NCBI GenBank assembly: GCA_900770725.1
Contig: CAAGLL010000026.1
Span: forward strand, 1-7,881
From: an uncultured Succinivibrio sp.
Lineage (GTDB): Bacteria; Pseudomonadota; Gammaproteobacteria; Enterobacterales; Succinivibrionaceae
Direction of reading: 5' to 3'
Length of the DNA: 7,881 nt
Below the pieces are notes generated by a model. That model ran no database searches and had not been told where the DNA came from. It saw only the letters and a list, made by a program, of their open reading frames with translations. A program made the position numbers and the translations under genes. Positions 5,291 to 7,881 of the stretch are shown here, in pieces. Within the stretch, counting starts at the first letter, position 1. Every line of letters begins with the position of its first letter.

Positions 5291-6972
5291 AGTGGGGTTG
5301 TCGTTCACAGATACCGCAGCGGGGCATCGCCTCGAGGCGGGAGTGCTCGGCGTCGACGGTCTCGCGCATACGCGACGAGATGCAGGAGGCGGGCCTCGAC
5401 TCGGCGGCCGCGCTGGAGGCCATGGGCGACCAGGCGCTGGTCGAGATGCACTTCGGCAAGGGCAAGGCCGGCATAGGCAGCGACGGCTCGACCATCACGG
5501 TGCTGCGCGAGTCGCGCAGGAAGAGCCCTGGCGAAGGGCCGGAGGTGCTCGTGCCCGACTTCGACGAGCTGGCCGACTTCGTCATCGAGAACCGCGTGCA
5601 GCGCGCGCTGGCCTATGCGGACTACAGGAGGGACTGCTGCAGGGAGCGCCTCAAGCCAGTCTGCCGCACCGTCTTCTACGAGCGCCTGAGGGCCGCCCTG
5701 CGCAGGAAGGCAGGGCCCTCGGTTTACATGCCGCAGGCGCGCAGGTACGGCGAGGCGGCGGCCATCGACTACTGCGGCGACACGTTCCGCGCGGTCTCGC
5801 CCGAGGGCGTGGAGAGGGAGTACGCCGTGGTCGTGCTCGCGTGGGCCGCGAGCAACATGGTCTACGCCGAGCTCATACCCGGCCAGGACACCGCCAGCAC
5901 CTGCATCGCGGTGGCCCACGCGCTGCAGCGCTGGCAGTGCGCGCCCAGGGTGCTCCTGTGCGACAACGCCAAGTCGATGGTCACGTCGCACAGGATCGGC
6001 AGGGAGCCGGTTTTCAACCAGGCGTTCATCCACTACATGCACCAGCTGGACATCTCGGTGGAGGCCAACAATCCGTACAGTCCGAGTTCCAAGGGCTTTG
6101 TGGAGCTGTCAGTCAGGCTTGTGCAGGACCGGGCCCTGGCGCGCATGCGCGCCGGGCGCGCCATCCCCCTGGGCCTCGCGGAGGCCAACGCGGAGCTCTC
6201 CAGGCTGGTCGACAGCGAGATCAACGCCGCGGGGTTCCGCGACGGCATGAGGGGCGCGCCCAGGCGCGAGCTGTTCGACCTGCACGAGGCGCCAGCCGCG
6301 AGGAAGCTGCCGCAGGTGCTTCCCGAGTTCCGCAACTTCACCCCGGCGGCCAGGGTGGGCCGCGACTACCTCGTGAGGGTGGGCGGCTGCCGCTACTCGG
6401 TGCCGTGGAGGCTCGCCGGGCGCTTCGTCAGCGCCGAGTGGACCGCGACGCGCGTGTACATCTACGGCCCCGGCAGGGAGCTCGTCGCGGAGCATCCAAT
6501 CGGGAATGGCGACGCCGCGGTTGTCAATCCCGCCCACATGCCGGAGCGGCACCGCGCCGTGGCCCTCAAGCGCGCCTCGTACCCTGACGAGGCGTCCGTG
6601 ATCCGCGAGGGCGGATCCATAAGCCCGATCCTCGGGCGGTACTGCGCCGCCTTTTTCCGCCTCCACGGGTTCACCAGCCGCAACGGACCGATAAGCGTGA
6701 TAGCCAGGTACAAGGCGGAGCCTGAAATGCGCGGCTTGTTCGACGCGGCGCTTGCAAGGCTCATGGACTCCGGCTCCGGGCTGCACTCTCACGAGTTCGA
6801 GAAGGAGGCCGGAAAGCTCAAGGCCATGCGCGGCAGCGCCATGCCGGAGGTGGATGCCGACTTCGCAACGCGGCCCGGGCAGGAGCACGCCTGCCTCCGC
6901 GGGCCGTCGGCGTTCAAGATACAGGATCCCGAGCCGGGCAGCGGCGCCGGCGGGGAAGGAAGCGCAAGCTGA
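5236..6972 (+). CDS. istA: IS21-family transposase IstA, main part (5' end replaced by the insertion)
   Basis: IstA performs the cut-and-join chemistry of IS21 elements. Genuine istA sequence starts at 5323 (GGC). The residues from ATG 5236 to 5314 are encoded by the right end of the IS66-like element and happen to be in frame, replacing the native first 26 codons at 100-177. No Shine-Dalgarno sequence precedes ATG 5236, so expression is doubtful. Numbering from 5236, residues 36-50 (ASRRECSASTVSRIR) form the second half of the helix-turn-helix. The predicted DDE triad is D178 (AIDYCGDTF), D243 (LLCDNAKS) and E290 (SSKGFVELSV). Residues 378-393 (YLVRVGGCRYSVPWRL) mark the C-terminal beta-barrel typical of IstA. 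The last 35 or so residues are Gly/Ser-rich and disordered-looking. The rejoined native protein would have 575 residues. The istB start is 12 bases downstream. Confidence 0.9.
   Translation: MAGIPSDTIDDTQAGSPCQWGCRSQIPQRGIASRRECSASTVSRIRDEMQEAGLDSAAALEAMGDQALVEMHFGKGKAGIGSDGSTITVLRESRRKSPGEGPEVLVPDFDELADFVIENRVQRALAYADYRRDCCRERLKPVCRTVFYERLRAALRRKAGPSVYMPQARRYGEAAAIDYCGDTFRAVSPEGVEREYAVVVLAWAASNMVYAELIPGQDTASTCIAVAHALQRWQCAPRVLLCDNAKSMVTSHRIGREPVFNQAFIHYMHQLDISVEANNPYSPSSKGFVELSVRLVQDRALARMRAGRAIPLGLAEANAELSRLVDSEINAAGFRDGMRGAPRRELFDLHEAPAARKLPQVLPEFRNFTPAARVGRDYLVRVGGCRYSVPWRLAGRFVSAEWTATRVYIYGPGRELVAEHPIGNGDAAVVNPAHMPERHRAVALKRASYPDEASVIREGGSISPILGRYCAAFFRLHGFTSRNGPISVIARYKAEPEMRGLFDAALARLMDSGSGLHSHEFEKEAGKLKAMRGSAMPEVDADFATRPGQEHACLRGPSAFKIQDPEPGSGAGGEGSAS
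5291..5314 (-). repeat. Right terminal inverted repeat (IRR) of the IS66-like element
   Basis: Its reverse complement begins GTATCTGTGAACGA and, after two bases that differ from the left end (CA instead of TT), continues ACCCCACT. It matches the left repeat at 22 of 24 positions. The end at 5314 is fixed by the adjacent target duplication. This repeat is read in frame as part of the chimeric istA reading frame. Confidence 0.95.
5315..5322. repeat. Right copy of 8-bp target-site duplication CGCAGCGG
   Basis: It is identical to 170-177 and abuts the right inverted repeat. It encodes the same Pro-Gln-Arg codons of istA as the left copy, so istA sequence resumes here without loss. Confidence 0.95.
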
Positions 6973-6984
6973 AGGAGAAGGAAA

Positions 6985-7791
6985 ATGGAAAAGCAAGCGA
7001 AAACCGGAAGCAAGGCAGGCATGCAGGTCCTGCTGTCGTCGCAGCGTGACATCATCGCCAAGCTCAACAGCCTCGGGCTGCCTGGCGCTGCGGAATGCTA
7101 CGAAAGCCAGGCCCTCAACCCCGGCATCAGCGGCGGCCTCTCGTTCGAGGAGCGGCTGCAGAGGTGCCTCGAGGCCGAGGAGGAGCACGAGCGCGCAATG
7201 GCGTGCGAGAGGATCGTGCGCAAGGCCAGGTTCAAGGACCGCCTGACGCTGGGCGACATCGCAGCCTCGCCCTCCGAGGGCCTCACGAGGGAGATCCTCC
7301 AGGATCTCTGCGGCACCGGGTGGATCAGGAAGAGCGTGAACCTGTTCATCACCGGCGGCTGCGGCGTGGGCAAGACCGCGCTCGCGTGCGCAATCGGCTA
7401 CAACCTGGCCTCGCTGGGGATCTCGGTGCTCTACTTCCAGACGGGCGATCTGCTCGCCTCGCTCAAGTGCAAGTCCGACTACCAGGCCAGGGCCCGGGCG
7501 TTCAAGAAGCTCTCGTCGGCCAAGGTGCTGGTGCTCGACGACTTCGGCGCCGGCAGGAAGTTCGACGAGGATGACGAGGATCTGCTGCTTGCCATCGCCG
7601 AGGCGCGCTACGGCGCGCAGAAGCCGCTCGTGATCTGCTCGCAGTACATGCGCAACGGGTTCTACGACCTGTTCACTGGAAAGGCGGGCGCAGAAGGGAT
7701 CATGGATCGGCTTGTGCACCCGAGCTATGAGGTCGCCTTGAAAGGCATGTCCAGGCGGACATTGAAGGCCGCGTCCATAACTGACGACTGA
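6985..7791 (+). CDS. istB: IS21-family AAA+ ATPase IstB
   Basis: IstB is the ATP-dependent helper that selects target DNA and stimulates IstA. The ATG at 6985 is preceded by AAGGAG (6972-6977), which overlaps the end of the istA stop codon, so istA and istB form one operon. The 268-residue length is normal for the family (about 245-270). An N-terminal helical region (about 14-100) with LNSLGLPGAAECYE precedes the ATPase core. Walker A is GGCGVGKT (124-131). Walker B is VLVLDDFG (181-188) with D185 and D186. CSQY (218-221) is the sensor-like segment, and DRLVH (241-245) followed by LKGMSRR (252-258) is the characteristic IstB C-terminal signature. The gene looks complete and functional. With istA split, it may work with a fusion IstA or with an intact copy elsewhere. 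Confidence 0.95.
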   Translation: MEKQAKTGSKAGMQVLLSSQRDIIAKLNSLGLPGAAECYESQALNPGISGGLSFEERLQRCLEAEEEHERAMACERIVRKARFKDRLTLGDIAASPSEGLTREILQDLCGTGWIRKSVNLFITGGCGVGKTALACAIGYNLASLGISVLYFQTGDLLASLKCKSDYQARARAFKKLSSAKVLVLDDFGAGRKFDEDDEDLLLAIAEARYGAQKPLVICSQYMRNGFYDLFTGKAGAEGIMDRLVHPSYEVALKGMSRRTLKAASITDD

Positions 7792-7808
7792 GCCTGCCCA
7801 TGGACACG

Positions 7809-7842
7809 GGGCGCGGCGACTTGCACTCGCCGCGCCCTTTTT
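7809..7842 (+). terminator. Rho-independent terminator after istB
   Basis: A perfect 11-base stem, GGGCGCGGCGA (7809-7819) with TCGCCGCGCCC (7827-7837), a 7-base loop and five T (7838-7842) lies 17 bases after the istB stop. It ends the istA-istB transcript. The 39 bases that follow hold no recognisable gene or IS end. Confidence 0.93.
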
Positions 7843-7881
7843 GATCGTAGTCCAAAAACCGAGGTTGCGGAAAGCCCGGTC

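Larger units (their letters stand above)
178..5314 (+). mobile_element. Large IS66-like insertion sequence nested inside istA
   Basis: This 5137-bp element has 24-bp imperfect inverted repeats and an 8-bp target duplication. It encodes proteins recognisable as IS66 TnpC (DDE transposase) and TnpB, a TnpA-like protein overlapping tnpB by ATGA, and one additional small gene. All genes run on the + strand, as two probable transcription units: 256-1715, and 1879-5203 driven by an internal promoter. IS66 elements usually measure about 2.5 kb, so this one is about twice the normal size. The extra length comes from longer tnpA and tnpC genes and the added gene. No gene is broken by a stop, so the element may be active. 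The assignment to IS66 rests on TnpC motifs, gene order, end sequence and duplication length, which all agree. Confidence 0.93.
100..7842 (+). mobile_element. IS21-family insertion sequence (istA-istB), interrupted; outer ends not identified
   Basis: The istA and istB pair is the diagnostic gene content of the IS21 family. IstA is a DDE transposase and IstB is its AAA+ ATPase helper. The limits given are minimal: from the original istA start to the terminator after istB. The terminal inverted repeats of IS21 elements often contain several short repeated binding sites. I compared 1-60 with the reverse complement of 7843-7881 and found no convincing pair, so the true ends may lie outside the window or be too degenerate to see. 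The element is split at 177/5315 by the nested IS66-like element and is therefore not intact. Confidence 0.85.

Noticed and set aside
5261..5340. A frameshift at the start of istA, with MILRQAR... as its lost N-terminus
   Set aside because: The segment before 5315 belongs to the IS66-like element. The native N-terminus is at 100-177 and joins without any frameshift.
5292..6587. 431-codon plus-strand frame overlapping istA
   Set aside because: It is Arg/Gly/Ala-rich with no motif. The overlapping istA frame contains the DDE residues and the C-terminal IstA motif.
6109..7719. 536-codon open frame on the minus strand
   Set aside because: It lies opposite istA and istB, whose motifs are clear. 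Long antisense frames are expected in GC-rich DNA, and this one has no recognisable motif.
1..7881. CRISPR array, tRNA, rRNA or passenger antibiotic-resistance gene
   Set aside because: No regularly spaced repeat array, structural RNA signature or resistance-type protein was seen. All supported genes belong to the two insertion sequences.
7843..7881. Right terminal inverted repeat of the IS21-like element
   Set aside because: Only scattered matches, such as TTTCCG, were found between this segment reversed and the first 60 bases. That is not enough to call an IS end.

Overview
This window is a stack of two insertion sequences from a high-GC bacterium. The strong third-position G/C bias, heavy use of AGG and CGC arginine codons and clear Shine-Dalgarno sequences point to a GC-rich bacterial host, but nothing here names the taxon and no host gene is visible.

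Outer layer (about 1-177 and 5315-7842): an IS21-family element with istA (DDE transposase) and istB (AAA+ ATPase), closed by a strong rho-independent terminator at 7809-7842. Its start lies in the first 100 bases, which contain hairpins and an extraordinary G14-CG-C11 tract just before the istA ribosome binding site. The outer ends of the IS21 element could not be identified.

Inner layer (178-5314, 5137 bp): a large, divergent IS66-like element inserted into istA. Its ends are imperfect 24-bp inverted repeats (22 of 24 identical), and it is flanked by a perfect 8-bp target duplication, CGCAGCGG, at 170-177 and 5315-5322. Removing the element and one copy of the duplication joins codon 26 of istA (ATG at 100) in frame to the rest of the gene at 5323, giving a 575-residue IstA with an intact N-terminal helix-turn-helix.

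The inner element carries a long tnpA-like gene (256-1293), a tnpB-like gene overlapping it by ATGA (1290-1715), an internal promoter (1812-1839), a small gene encoding two copies of one domain (1879-2412), and a 928-residue tnpC-like DDE transposase (2417-5203). Classical IS66 elements are roughly 2.5 kb with tnpA-tnpB-tnpC. This one is about twice that size, has an extra gene coupled to tnpC, lacks the usual IS66 zinc-finger cysteines, and has a glycine/acidic insert in TnpC that may have arisen by compensating frameshifts. It looks like an undescribed or poorly described IS66 subgroup, which is the main point of interest in the window.

Together, tnpA/tnpB and the repeat gene plus tnpC appear to form two transcription units serving transposition of the inner element. 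The insertion separates the istA start from its body, although the right end of the inner element happens to supply a new in-frame ATG for the istA remainder. istB is intact.
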